From: Leptolyngbyaceae cyanobacterium C42_A2020_001
GTDB taxonomy: Bacteria; Cyanobacteriota; Cyanobacteriia; Leptolyngbyales; Leptolyngbyaceae
Assembly: GCA_015272515.1 (NCBI GenBank)
Contig: JACYLN010000081.1
Location: 1 to 64,000 of the forward strand
DNA length: 64,000 bases
Direction of reading: 5' to 3'
Every line of letters begins with the position of its first letter. Positions within the stretch are counted from its first letter, which is position 1. Below are positions 17,667 through 26,617 of the stretch, one piece after another. The notes beneath the pieces are model-generated. The model made no database searches and had not been told where the DNA came from. It saw nothing but the letters and a program-made list of their open reading frames with translations. The translations under genes were made by a program, and so were the position numbers.

Positions 17667-20087
17667 TTATCGCCGCAGGTGTTCTTCTAGCAATGCTTTA
17701 GCCCGTGGACGATACAGCAGGTAGAACAATGCTTCAATATAGCGAATCATATCCTCCCGGTTTTCCTTTGAGGTGTAGTTCCAGAACCCATAGATTTTGG
17801 CCAGAGACAGCAGCCGTGTAGTGTGAATTTTCCAGGTATAAGTGCTGTACACGCGTTCAATACCCCGCTGCGAAATTTCAGTCCAGTAGTGAGGGTTTTG
17901 ATTGCAAACTTTCACAAAGTTCAAGATGATCTCTGCCATTTCTTCGTGATGGGTGGGGTTGATGTAGAAACCGTTATGTTTGTCCTGAATAATTTCAAGC
18001 GGACCACCAAATCGAGTTGCGAATGTGGGTAAGCCAGTAATCATTGACTCCAGAATGGTGAGACCAAAGGCTTCAAACAGGGCAGGCTGCACAAAAATCC
18101 CTTGATGGTCTGCAATGATGCGGTACACTTCGCCAGAGTCGGTTTTGGATAAGCGCACTCCTAGCCAGCGAACTTTGCCATGCAGATCGTATTCGTTAAT
18201 GATTTGATACAGCTTTTGGATTTCGCTGATTTCTTCATGATCTGTGGATTCTTCTGTACGGAGTTTCCCCGCAATCAGAATCAGGTTGCAGTGTTCTTGC
18301 AGGTCTTTGCTCTTGCCGTAACACTCGGCTAAGCCTGTGAGGTTTTTGATGCGATCGAGCCGTGCCATTGAAAACAACGGTCGTTTGTCTGGGTCGTCGA
18401 GGGTGCCGTATACCTGAGCTGGATCCTCCAGAGTGAAGAGGAGATCTTCGAGGCGATCGCGTTCTGTGATCAAACGGTCTTCCTTCTGGGTATACGGAAA
18501 ATACACGTGCTCATTCACACCGGGCGGCACCACATTGAACTTAGGACTAAACAGCTCAATCCCGCTCACCACATGGTAAAGCTCTGGCATGGTGAAGCAT
18601 TTGTAAGACTCATACTGCCCTACACTATCCGGCGTTCCTACAATTTCTTGGTAAGTACTGCTGATTACAAAGTGCGCGGCATTCATGGCAATTAAATCAG
18701 CCGTAAATTGCAGTGAGAAATGATACTTATCTTCCAGATCTTGCCAATAGAGGTTGCTGAAGAGATATTTGGATTTTTCTAGGGCGTGGGCAATGTTGCA
18801 CTGGGTTACCTCCATGCGACGCGACAGCAAAAATGCCACCAAGTTGCCATCGGAGTAGTTGCCAACAATCAAGTCAGGCTTGCCACCAAACTCTGCCCGC
18901 AGTTCTCGTTCTGCATCAATGGCGTAAGTTTCCAGGTAGGGCCAGATCTCAAACCGAGAAATCCAATTTTGAGTCAGGCGGGGATTAAATTCACGAAACG
19001 GCACCCGCAAAATCCAGGCATCTTCGGTGCCATACACTTTTTCAAGCCGTTGATTACAGGTTGTGCCGTCGCTATTGGGAATCAGCCGCGTTAGAACAAT
19101 CACTTTTGGATGCACATTCAGCACATCCAGCCCGGCTAATTCAATATCTTCCTGGAGTTGTTTTTCTAAGCTTTTGACCTGATCCAGAATGTAGACCACC
19201 TGTCCACCTGTATCGGGTCGTCCTAACACTCCTTCTTGCCCAAACCATCCATGCGGTGACACTAGCACAATCCGAAAGATCATCGGAATACGAGAAATGA
19301 ATGCCTCTAACACCTGATGATCGGGCGAATCAATCAGTTGATCCAGAATTTCTAGCGTTTCTTGAACGCGATGGGCGGTATTGCCCCATCCCGGTTCAAA
19401 GCCCAAGTCTTGCAGTTCAAACCGGAACTGTTCGTAGGGTTGGTCGGTTGGACGACTGCCAACAAGGTTGATGGCTTGTTTAACGCGATCAGAAAGCCGC
19501 TGCTGAGTTTGGATGCGCTCATTAATTAGCAATTGAAACCCGTTGTAACAGTGCAGTCGCAAGAAGTTGAACAGTGCATCTTGCCATTGGCGCGGGTCTT
19601 GAAACAGTTTGCTGGAGAGGTAGCGGTTCAAGAACGCTACACCCTTTCCAATATTTTTGGGATCTCGAATGCTGGGCGAGTAGTCGTAAAAGGGCTGAAA
19701 ATCGACTTCCATGACATCGCCTTCTTGGGGATGACAGCGATTGACGAAGCGATCGCGCAAATCCAATAAATCTTGAGTACTCATCGGCTCAACGGTCAAG
19801 TCTTCCAACAAGCGATAAGCTTCTTGACTGGCAATGCGTGGGCGAATAATCAAGCAGAGACTTTCGTTATCAATGATAATTTCTTGAATGTAGTAAATGA
19901 GCTTGCTGAGATTTGAAGCGTGATAAAACCGCTCAGACTTCTCATAGTCTCGGCAATAGTCAGCAAACATTGTCAGAATTTCGTTACGCAGCAAGTAACG
20001 CTTATCCTGAGCACGGAGCAAACTGGCAAACTGGCGCAAGTTTGTTTTTTCGTCGCTATGTAATACAGCCTGGATCAGATCGGACAT
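17667..20087 (-). CDS. susA: Sucrose synthase
   Basis: An 806-residue GT4 enzyme that interconverts sucrose plus UDP/ADP with fructose plus nucleotide-glucose, normally in the cleavage direction. The N-terminal regulatory region (LLRAQDKRYLLRNEIL) is followed by the GT-B domains: SPHGWFGQEGVLGRPDTGGQVVYILDQ, then FSMARLDRIKNLTGL and PALFEAFGLTILESMITGLPTFATRFGGP with the E-x7-E motif. The length equals that of plant and filamentous cyanobacterial SuS. The gene is monocistronic, with a 590-base upstream gap holding an inverted repeat. Together with glgA (52236) it links sucrose to glycogen through ADP-glucose. Confidence 0.95.
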   Translation of the reverse strand: MSDLIQAVLHSDEKTNLRQFASLLRAQDKRYLLRNEILTMFADYCRDYEKSERFYHASNLSKLIYYIQEIIIDNESLCLIIRPRIASQEAYRLLEDLTVEPMSTQDLLDLRDRFVNRCHPQEGDVMEVDFQPFYDYSPSIRDPKNIGKGVAFLNRYLSSKLFQDPRQWQDALFNFLRLHCYNGFQLLINERIQTQQRLSDRVKQAINLVGSRPTDQPYEQFRFELQDLGFEPGWGNTAHRVQETLEILDQLIDSPDHQVLEAFISRIPMIFRIVLVSPHGWFGQEGVLGRPDTGGQVVYILDQVKSLEKQLQEDIELAGLDVLNVHPKVIVLTRLIPNSDGTTCNQRLEKVYGTEDAWILRVPFREFNPRLTQNWISRFEIWPYLETYAIDAERELRAEFGGKPDLIVGNYSDGNLVAFLLSRRMEVTQCNIAHALEKSKYLFSNLYWQDLEDKYHFSLQFTADLIAMNAAHFVISSTYQEIVGTPDSVGQYESYKCFTMPELYHVVSGIELFSPKFNVVPPGVNEHVYFPYTQKEDRLITERDRLEDLLFTLEDPAQVYGTLDDPDKRPLFSMARLDRIKNLTGLAECYGKSKDLQEHCNLILIAGKLRTEESTDHEEISEIQKLYQIINEYDLHGKVRWLGVRLSKTDSGEVYRIIADHQGIFVQPALFEAFGLTILESMITGLPTFATRFGGPLEIIQDKHNGFYINPTHHEEMAEIILNFVKVCNQNPHYWTEISQRGIERVYSTYTWKIHTTRLLSLAKIYGFWNYTSKENREDMIRYIEALFYLLYRPRAKALLEEHLRR

Positions 20088-20679
20088 CTGAAATTTCCTC
20101 TGCGTAAGTCAGTGTTTAAGACCCAGAATTCTCTGGCGCTATTTAGCGATCAAAGTAAAATAATCGAGATTGCACCTTCTTTTATTGCAGCGATCGCACA
20201 ACCATTTTGTGCTTGCGCTTCACAAAGTGGAGCAACCCTTCACCGCACTTCGTAAAACTTCAAGCTAAACGTACCAAACAGGGTTAGCGCACTAAGGAAT
20301 GAGAAATAATTAAAAATGCAAAGTTAAAAGTTCAAAATGGCTTCCAGTAAGGCTTTGCCACTTTTAATTTTACATTTTGAATTATTCACTGTCCTAAGCT
20401 CAGTTCATCTATCGGTTTACAGACTACCAATGTGGGATTAGTACCTCCCGATTTTAGGCACGTTCAGTTGCAAAACTTGTCTTTCTTAGGTTAGGTCGGA
20501 TAAGGGTTAGGACATCGGGTTAGGGTGTGAAGAAGGTTGCAATCTATAAAACTTGAAACCCCTGGAATTACATTAACTAGAGCGTTACCGGAAGACCGTA
20601 AAGCTACTGAGTTCTAGTTTAAATTTCTGATGAAGATGTTCAAATACCAAAAGTAGTTTCTACCCTCACCTGAAATGGG
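20088..20679. other. 592-base intergenic region
   Basis: It separates susA from the TPR-FHA gene, both on the minus strand. Apart from the inverted repeat at 20289-20398 and a HIP1 octamer remnant, I see no ORF, tRNA or recognised riboswitch. It must contain the susA promoter. Confidence 0.6.
20289..20398. repeat. Long imperfect inverted repeat upstream of sucrose synthase
   Basis: The left arm (about 20289-20331) and right arm (about 20360-20398) pair over roughly 35 bases with a few mismatches. The core is AATAATTAAAAATGCAAAG against the reverse complement of the right arm, with a GC-richer loop. This AT-rich palindromic unit of about 110 bases contains no ORF and looks like a small non-autonomous repeat or a processed-hairpin element. 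No flanking direct repeat is obvious. Confidence 0.6.
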
Positions 20680-21765
20680 CTATACAGGCAAGGGCAATAA
20701 GCGATAAGTCACTTGAACTCCAGGACCAAAAATAACAATGTCTTCTGCCTGTAACTCAGAGGTTCGGCATTTTTTACCATTCACTAATAAGCCATTGGTG
20801 CTGGCTTTGCCATCGGGACTGCCATCTATAAGTTCGTAAGTGGGGCGACCGTCGGGTGTTGTTTTTTGAACTAAGACAGCGTGTTGACGAGAAACATATT
20901 GAGAATGGAGGCAAATGTCGGCGTTGGGGTCGCGCCCCATCGTGTAAGAGTCGCGTTCTAAAATCACTTCACGCCTGCCCCAGTCGTCTTCGATGACAAG
21001 CAGGGGCTGACCCACGGGTAAAGAGGTTACTTCAGCCGCTGCCGCAAATTGAGAAGTAAAGATTACGTTTGAGTCAGTATCGCCTTCGACAAAGGTTTGG
21101 TCACTCCCAAACCCAGAGCCATACCAGGCAGGGTTGGTTGTGGGCTGGCGATCGCTCACTCCAGTTTTCTCGGCGGCTAAACTACGAGCGTGCCAGGAGA
21201 CTTGATCATCAGGACGAATCGCTAATGCCTGGTCGTAGCTGGCAATCGCCTCGTCATAACGGCGTAGTTCAGCCAGGGAGTTGCCTCGATTTCGCCAGGC
21301 CAAATTATTTTTAGGATTAATTGTGATCGCCTGGTCGTAGCAGAATAGCGCTTCTTCTGGCAGGCTCAAGCCATATAACAAGGCGTTTCCTCGATTCTGC
21401 CAGATGGCACCGTGTTTTGGGCATTGCTTCAGTGCCCGCTCGTAGCAAGAAATGGCTTGAGTGTAATCACCTAAGCCGTATTGTAGTGCGTTTCCCCGAT
21501 CATGCCAGATCTCACAAGCCGCATCCTCTGATGGACGAAGACTAAGAGCACGGTCATAGCTGGCGATCGCTTCGATATAGTTGCCCAAGCGTTCCAACGC
21601 CAAACCACGCTCATACCAAACTTCGTGACAGTTAGCTTGAAGTTCCAACACCTGATTGAAAAAAGCCACTGCCTGTTCGTAGCAACTTATTGCAGCCGCA
21701 GCTAACCCTTGCCTGAATAGGGCGAGAGCTTCGCGACCAAGTTTGAGTTGACCGGTATCAAGCAT
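20680..21765 (-). CDS. TPR repeat protein with C-terminal FHA domain
   Basis: The 361-residue product from ATG 21765 (MLDTGQLKLGREA) has about five tetratricopeptide repeats over residues 15-195, each with a W-x-x-RG-x-L/A pattern and the block AIASYDRALxxxP. After a linker comes an FHA domain: SYTMGRDPNADICL, SQYVSRQHAVLV and STNGLLVNG, the phosphothreonine-binding signatures G-R, S-x-x-H and N-G. Such proteins bind phosphorylated partners of Ser/Thr kinases, and the kinase at 15486 is a plausible but unproven partner. An upstream in-frame GTG (21792) is the alternative start. Confidence 0.88.
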   Translation of the reverse strand: MLDTGQLKLGREALALFRQGLAAAAISCYEQAVAFFNQVLELQANCHEVWYERGLALERLGNYIEAIASYDRALSLRPSEDAACEIWHDRGNALQYGLGDYTQAISCYERALKQCPKHGAIWQNRGNALLYGLSLPEEALFCYDQAITINPKNNLAWRNRGNSLAELRRYDEAIASYDQALAIRPDDQVSWHARSLAAEKTGVSDRQPTTNPAWYGSGFGSDQTFVEGDTDSNVIFTSQFAAAAEVTSLPVGQPLLVIEDDWGRREVILERDSYTMGRDPNADICLHSQYVSRQHAVLVQKTTPDGRPTYELIDGSPDGKASTNGLLVNGKKCRTSELQAEDIVIFGPGVQVTYRLLPLPV

Positions 21766-21792
21766 AGTCTTTACTTGAAATGCACCTACCAC

Positions 21793-22309
21793 AATCAGGA
21801 CAACGTTACGCAGGCTAAGTTAAGCAGAGCGATCGCGCTATTCCGTAAATTCTACCTACGCTCTACGAAGCACGTATGAAGTCATCATCTTCCTCACACT
21901 TTCTTTAAACAAGATACTTAAGAAAAAGTCCGTCAACTTTAGTAAATAAATCGATGACTTTAGTGTGAATAATTCTCCTGAAAAAATCAAAAGTGTGGGA
22001 GTAGAAATTCTTCCCTGATTGCCAATTTTTGGGGAGCAATGTTTTTTATTTAACAAAAATAACTAACACTGAACTGCCTGAGAACAACAAATTGAATAAC
22101 CTTTAAAACTCTGTGACATTTACTCTATGAGCACCGTTTGTCTCAGGCATAAGGCTGAGTAGGGTCATTCAAACGACTTTGTTGAAGTTGTAATGCTTCG
22201 GAGCAAATTTTCATGCCTGATATTGATTGTTCATCAGCCGATGTCTCACTATGGCTGAATGCTAAAAATTTTAATAAAGAAGAATAAATTTAATCGCGGT
22301 TTTCCATGA
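21793..22309. other. Intergenic region without a convincing gene
   Basis: An AT-rich 517-base gap between the TPR-FHA gene and pmbA. A 66-codon minus-strand ORF at 21856-22056 has no recognisable features and AT-rich codons. I see no RNA gene or strong terminator. Confidence 0.5.
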
Positions 22310-23641
22310 TTAACCACGGGACGTGGTTGATAAGCCACCTACGATCATGGATGGCGTATAGCAAGAACCGTTCCAGTCGGCATCGTTGCCTAGTTCAATT
22401 AATTGCTTTAAGGCGGTGTAAACATTACCAGAAACCATCGTGTCTTTTACGCGTCCGATGATTTGCCCATTCTTAACCCGGTAGCCCAGGTCAACGTTAA
22501 TTGAAAATTCGCCAGAAATCCCTGCACCACCGCCCAACATTTGATCCACGATTAAGCCACTATCCATGCTGGCAATCAGTTCGGATAAGGATTTGGTGAA
22601 CTTAGAACGAGATCGCGCTCCAGGTTCAACTATCAGATTAAACATTCCTGGCGTGGGGTAACTGCCCAATCCGGGGCGAAATCCATTTCCAGTGGTGCCG
22701 CTGCCGAGAGTGCGACCCGTGGTGCGATCGGCGTAGAACAATTTGAGGATGCCCTGGTCGATGAAGGTGATGGGTCGAGTAGGCGTGCCTTCGTCATCAA
22801 ACGGGCAGCTAAAAGGACCAATGTTAGGCTGCTGAAGCAGAGTCAGTTCTTCGGATATAACAGGTTCGTTCAGGCGATCGCTCCAGGGAGAAGCGCCTTC
22901 AATCACCTGTTTGCCGTTCAATGCTGCCTGTACAGTGCCCCACAGCATATCGGCCGCCTTAGATGTAAATAGAATTGGCAGCTTACCGCTGATGGACCGG
23001 GTATTTTCCGTTGCCCAATCAAGCCGCATCAGAATTTGCTCGACCAATGCTTCTGGAGCAAGGGTTCCGCGCTGAGTTTGCCCATCATACACGCTCAAAA
23101 AATCGTCACCCCGAATCCATTCTGCCGAGAGGGAGCAACTCAATGTCGTGTCGGTGTAGCCGTAGTCTACCCCTTTTGTGTTGATCAACCGGGTAGTTTC
23201 TGCCTCACATTCCCACTCTGCTTCACAGAGAACGTCTGGATAAACATCCCGCACTAGCGCGATCGCGTGTTTTCCCCAGTCCACCAATTGCTCAACTGAA
23301 ACCGCCTCACCCAGATCTGGGTACGCTATTTTAGACCCATCAGATAGCTCTATCGTCTCTGGGTCATTCAATTCACTCAACGCCAATGCCCGATCTACCA
23401 GAAGCTGGGCATCTACGGCTCCATAGGCAACTGCTAAGCCAGGGCGACCCTGCCGCCACAACCTGAGTGCCATTCCTTCTGCCTGGGCACTTTCTAGCTG
23501 TTTCAACCGATTTGCTTCAAAAAAAACTGGACGCGATAGCGATCGCGACTGAAACACTTCTGCTGCTTCCGCTCCAGACCTCACGGCAAGGTCGAGCAGT
23601 TGCTCTGCTAGCGTCGTTTTATGCAATTCTTCCGAACCCAT
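22310..23641 (-). CDS. pmbA: TldE/PmbA-family metalloprotease subunit
   Basis: The 443-residue product from ATG 23641 (MGSEELHKT) belongs to the TldD/TldE family, whose heterodimer degrades unfolded peptides and matures small peptides. Visible segments are RSGAEAAEVFQSRS (N-terminal), DGSKIAYPDL, the central PILFTSKAADMLWGTVQAALNGKQV and the C-terminal SGLIVDQMLGGGAGISGEFSINVDLGYRVKNGQIIGRVKDTMVSGNVY. No HExxxH motif is present, as expected for TldE/PmbA rather than TldD. The TldD partner is not in this window. Tab2 lies 138 bases upstream on the same strand. Confidence 0.9.
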   Translation of the reverse strand: MGSEELHKTTLAEQLLDLAVRSGAEAAEVFQSRSLSRPVFFEANRLKQLESAQAEGMALRLWRQGRPGLAVAYGAVDAQLLVDRALALSELNDPETIELSDGSKIAYPDLGEAVSVEQLVDWGKHAIALVRDVYPDVLCEAEWECEAETTRLINTKGVDYGYTDTTLSCSLSAEWIRGDDFLSVYDGQTQRGTLAPEALVEQILMRLDWATENTRSISGKLPILFTSKAADMLWGTVQAALNGKQVIEGASPWSDRLNEPVISEELTLLQQPNIGPFSCPFDDEGTPTRPITFIDQGILKLFYADRTTGRTLGSGTTGNGFRPGLGSYPTPGMFNLIVEPGARSRSKFTKSLSELIASMDSGLIVDQMLGGGAGISGEFSINVDLGYRVKNGQIIGRVKDTMVSGNVYTALKQLIELGNDADWNGSCYTPSMIVGGLSTTSRG

Positions 23642-23779
23642 AATGGTTGAGTCACCAGCGGTCAGCGATTTGCTGCCAGCCAAGATAAGCAGAGCGAATA
23701 GAAGATATAAGAGAAGCGAATTCCTTTCACTTCAGTGCTTCTAGCCCTTCATCTCTGCTGCTGTCAGCTACCAATCACT

Positions 23780-24643
23780 TTACGCCAAAACGGTCTCCTG
23801 CAATAGCCAGAATCCGGCAAACGCCTCGGTTTCTGGATTCGCTTGAATCGCTAAAAAATGAACGCCATTAGCTTGTTGTTTGGCAGTTTCAAAGGTTTGA
23901 GCTTCTGCCCAAAGTTGAGGGTTTCCCAGATTTGCCAGAATCCAGCGATCGCCAATCCCCGTTTCTAGCAACAGTCGGGGAGGCGACTCAGCATCGACTG
24001 TTAGATAACCCAACTCCAAACCCGACATCCAGCCCGCCATTGCCACTGCCCGTGAAGAAAAAAGAATGATCCCCGGTACTACCGCATCTGGCGGCAGGTT
24101 TGCCAAACTCAACGGAAACGCCTCGCTAAAATCGATCGCCCATTCATTCATGTCTTCCAGCACGCTTGCTTCTAGCGAGACAAACGCCCACTTTTGCCCG
24201 ATCAATGCATCTGGTAAAGGCTGGGCAACAGTTGCGGCAAACTGAATAGACGGGTTTGCTCCTGGTTGAAATCCTGGATGCTTGGGGTACTCCTCTTCTA
24301 GGCGTTGTTGTAGCCACTGATTGAGGGCATAGGTGCGATGGCTCAATACCGAGGGGATGTCTAGATCCTTGCAGGCTTTAGTGATCATATTTTTCATTGC
24401 CTGTCGAAAAAAGCGAATGCGGCTAGGTGGATTGGGAGAGTGAGCGATCGCCGTTTTCAAGGCCTCCAACAGTCGTTCCGAATTGACTTCTGTGCTGGCA
24501 CAATACTCTGCAAAGCGAAATAGCGTGTCTGGCTCGGTTTTGACATTGATAGGGCTTTCACACACCACCACCTCCCATACTTTCTTGCCGCTCTTATCCA
24601 AAATCGGGCGCGAGTAAAAATCTAGTTCCCAAATCGTACTCAT
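23780..24643 (-). CDS. Tab2/Atab2 family RNA-binding protein
   Basis: The 287-residue protein begins at ATG 24643 (MSTIWELDFYSRPILD), the exact N-terminus of this cyanobacterial and chloroplast family; an upstream extension in the same frame is rejected. Further family segments are KKVWEVVVCES, RFFRQAMKNMITKACKDLDIPSVLSHRTYAL and the C-terminal GFWLLQE. Tab2/ATAB2 proteins bind the psaB (and psbB) mRNA leader and promote photosystem synthesis in chloroplasts; a similar role in cyanobacteria is inferred. Confidence 0.93.
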   Translation of the reverse strand: MSTIWELDFYSRPILDKSGKKVWEVVVCESPINVKTEPDTLFRFAEYCASTEVNSERLLEALKTAIAHSPNPPSRIRFFRQAMKNMITKACKDLDIPSVLSHRTYALNQWLQQRLEEEYPKHPGFQPGANPSIQFAATVAQPLPDALIGQKWAFVSLEASVLEDMNEWAIDFSEAFPLSLANLPPDAVVPGIILFSSRAVAMAGWMSGLELGYLTVDAESPPRLLLETGIGDRWILANLGNPQLWAEAQTFETAKQQANGVHFLAIQANPETEAFAGFWLLQETVLA

Positions 24644-24913
24644 GAACAAAGCAACAATAATGACATTGAGATACCTGTAAACCCTATCACAGTCAGCTTT
24701 ACGTCGTGTCCTAACTTTGTCATAACCACCACAAAACGAATTATTAGGGGTTGACATTCATGCGCGGGAACCTAGCCAAGTCGTATTCGGTCATGACATG
24801 ATAAACCTGATTAAGTGTGTAGTTCTTTTACAAAAGGTGCTACATGACGTACCGTGTAAAAAATTAAAATTCTGGATGATTAATACATCTACCCCTGCCG
24901 GTGTGGATTGCAG

Positions 24914-24942
24914 ATAGTTAACGCTTGCCCTCAGTTAACTAT
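24914..24942. promoter_or_regulatory. Inverted repeat upstream of radical SAM gene
   Basis: ATAGTTAAC (24914-24922) and its exact reverse complement GTTAACTAT (24934-24942) are separated by 11 bases. The distal arm ends 42 bases before the start codon at 24985. It could be a dimeric repressor operator or an mRNA hairpin; no known consensus is matched. Confidence 0.45.
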
Positions 24943-24984
24943 TCAGGAAGGTGATGGGCATTGCATTCCTTTTAGTGTGGTTGA

Positions 24985-26574
24985 ATGAACGTTTTACTGC
25001 TTTATCCGCGCTTCCCTAAAAGCTTTTGGTCTTTTGAAAAGACTTTAGCCCTGCTTGATCGTAAGGCGATGCTGCCGCCGTTAGGTTTGGTTACTGTGGC
25101 AGCGATTTTGCCTCAGTCGTGGAACTTCAAACTAGTCGATCTCAACGTCCGTTCAGTGACCGCAGCCGAATGGGCATGGGCAGACTTGGTGATTTTGTCT
25201 GCCATGATTGTGCAGAAGGAAGATTTGCTCAACCAAATCGCGGAGGCAAAACAGCGAGGTAAAAAAGTTGCAGTAGGCGGACCTTATCCAACAGCACTAC
25301 CTGAAGAGGCAAAAACCGCTGGTGCAGATTATTTAATTCTTGATGAAGGGGAAATTACCCTGCCCCTGTTTGTGGAGGCGATCGCTCGGGGAGACGGTTC
25401 TGGTATTTTTCGATCAAACGGTGAAAAACCGGATGTTACCTCAACCCCCGTTCCTCGCTTCGACTTGTTAGAGTTTGATGCCTACTCCGAAATGTCGGTG
25501 CAATTTTCACGAGGATGCCCCTTCCAGTGCGAATTCTGCGACATTATTGTGCTCTATGGTCGTAAACCCCGCACCAAAACGCCCGCTCAGCTACTTGCTG
25601 AACTGGAACGCCTGTATGAACTTGGCTGGCGGCGCAGTATTTTTATGGTCGATGACAACTTCATCGGCAATAAGCGCAACGTCAAGCTATTCCTCAAAGA
25701 ACTTCAGCCCTGGATGGTAGAACACGGCTACCCCTTCTCTTTTGCCACGGAAGCCTCTGTTGACTTGGCGAAGGATCAAGAACTGATGGACGCGATGGTG
25801 GCGTGTAACTTTGGAGCGGTGTTCCTCGGTATTGAAACCCCTGATGAAGAAAGCCTTGCCCTGACACAAAAATTTCAAAATACGCGAGATTCTTTGAGCG
25901 ATTCTGTTTATGCCATCACAAAATCAGGGTTGCGGGTAATGGCAGGGTTCATTATTGGGTTTGATGGGGAAAAGCCAGGAGCGGGCGATCGCATTGTCCG
26001 CTTTGTGGAGCAAACCTCCATTCCCACAGCGTTGTTCAGTATGCTTCAGGCCCTCCCCGACACAGCACTGTGGCACCGCTTAGAAAAAGAAGGACGATTG
26101 CGAAATCAACTATCTAATGGCAATCAAACGGCGCTGATGAATTTTGTGCCGACTCGTCCCTTAGAAGATATTGCCCGTGAATACGTAGAAGCCTTCTGGA
26201 CGTTATATGAACCAAAGCGGTTTTTAGATCGCACCTATCGCCACTTCCGTATTTTGGGAGAAGCGACCTACCCGAAAAAAGGCAAGCGGGCTGGCAAAAA
26301 ACTCGATTGGGTGACGATTCGAGCGCTCTTAATCATTGTTTGGCGGCAAGGGGTTATGCGCGATACTCGGTGGCAGTTCTGGCGCAACTTGTGGAATATG
26401 TATCGCTACAATCCAGGTGGGATCAGTAGCTATTTATCGGTGTGTGCCCAGATTGAGCATTTTGTGGAATACCGTGCTATTGTACGCCGCGAGATTGAAG
26501 CCCAGATTGACGACTATTTGAAAGAAGAAGCCCGTTTGCAGAAAGACACTGCGATCGCGGTTGATGCTGCTTAG
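24985..26574 (+). CDS. B12-binding-domain radical SAM protein (with DUF4070-type C-terminus)
   Basis: A 529-residue protein. The N-terminal cobalamin-binding-like domain (MNVLLLYPRFPKSFW to DYLILDEGE, residues 1-120) lacks an evident DxHxxG. The radical SAM domain follows, with CPFQCEFC (C178, C182, C185) ligating the 4Fe-4S cluster, and FMVDDNFIGNKRN, GIETPDEESL and GFIIGFDGE downstream. The C-terminal part (TRPLEDIAREYVEAFWTLYEP) matches DUF4070-containing cyanobacterial proteins. Some relatives are linked to hopanoid or tetrapyrrole methylation and ring chemistry; the substrate here is unknown. It is monocistronic and convergent with aroF. Confidence 0.88.
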   Translation: MNVLLLYPRFPKSFWSFEKTLALLDRKAMLPPLGLVTVAAILPQSWNFKLVDLNVRSVTAAEWAWADLVILSAMIVQKEDLLNQIAEAKQRGKKVAVGGPYPTALPEEAKTAGADYLILDEGEITLPLFVEAIARGDGSGIFRSNGEKPDVTSTPVPRFDLLEFDAYSEMSVQFSRGCPFQCEFCDIIVLYGRKPRTKTPAQLLAELERLYELGWRRSIFMVDDNFIGNKRNVKLFLKELQPWMVEHGYPFSFATEASVDLAKDQELMDAMVACNFGAVFLGIETPDEESLALTQKFQNTRDSLSDSVYAITKSGLRVMAGFIIGFDGEKPGAGDRIVRFVEQTSIPTALFSMLQALPDTALWHRLEKEGRLRNQLSNGNQTALMNFVPTRPLEDIAREYVEAFWTLYEPKRFLDRTYRHFRILGEATYPKKGKRAGKKLDWVTIRALLIIVWRQGVMRDTRWQFWRNLWNMYRYNPGGISSYLSVCAQIEHFVEYRAIVRREIEAQIDDYLKEEARLQKDTAIAVDAA

Positions 26575-26617
26575 GGCTTCCGTTTCACGGTCTGAGACTT
26601 TTTCCCAGACAACGCGT

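Noticed and set aside
21856-22056. 66-codon ORF in the gap before pmbA
   Set aside because: Composition is AT-rich and Lys/Phe/Ser-rich, with no ribosome site or motif; probably chance.
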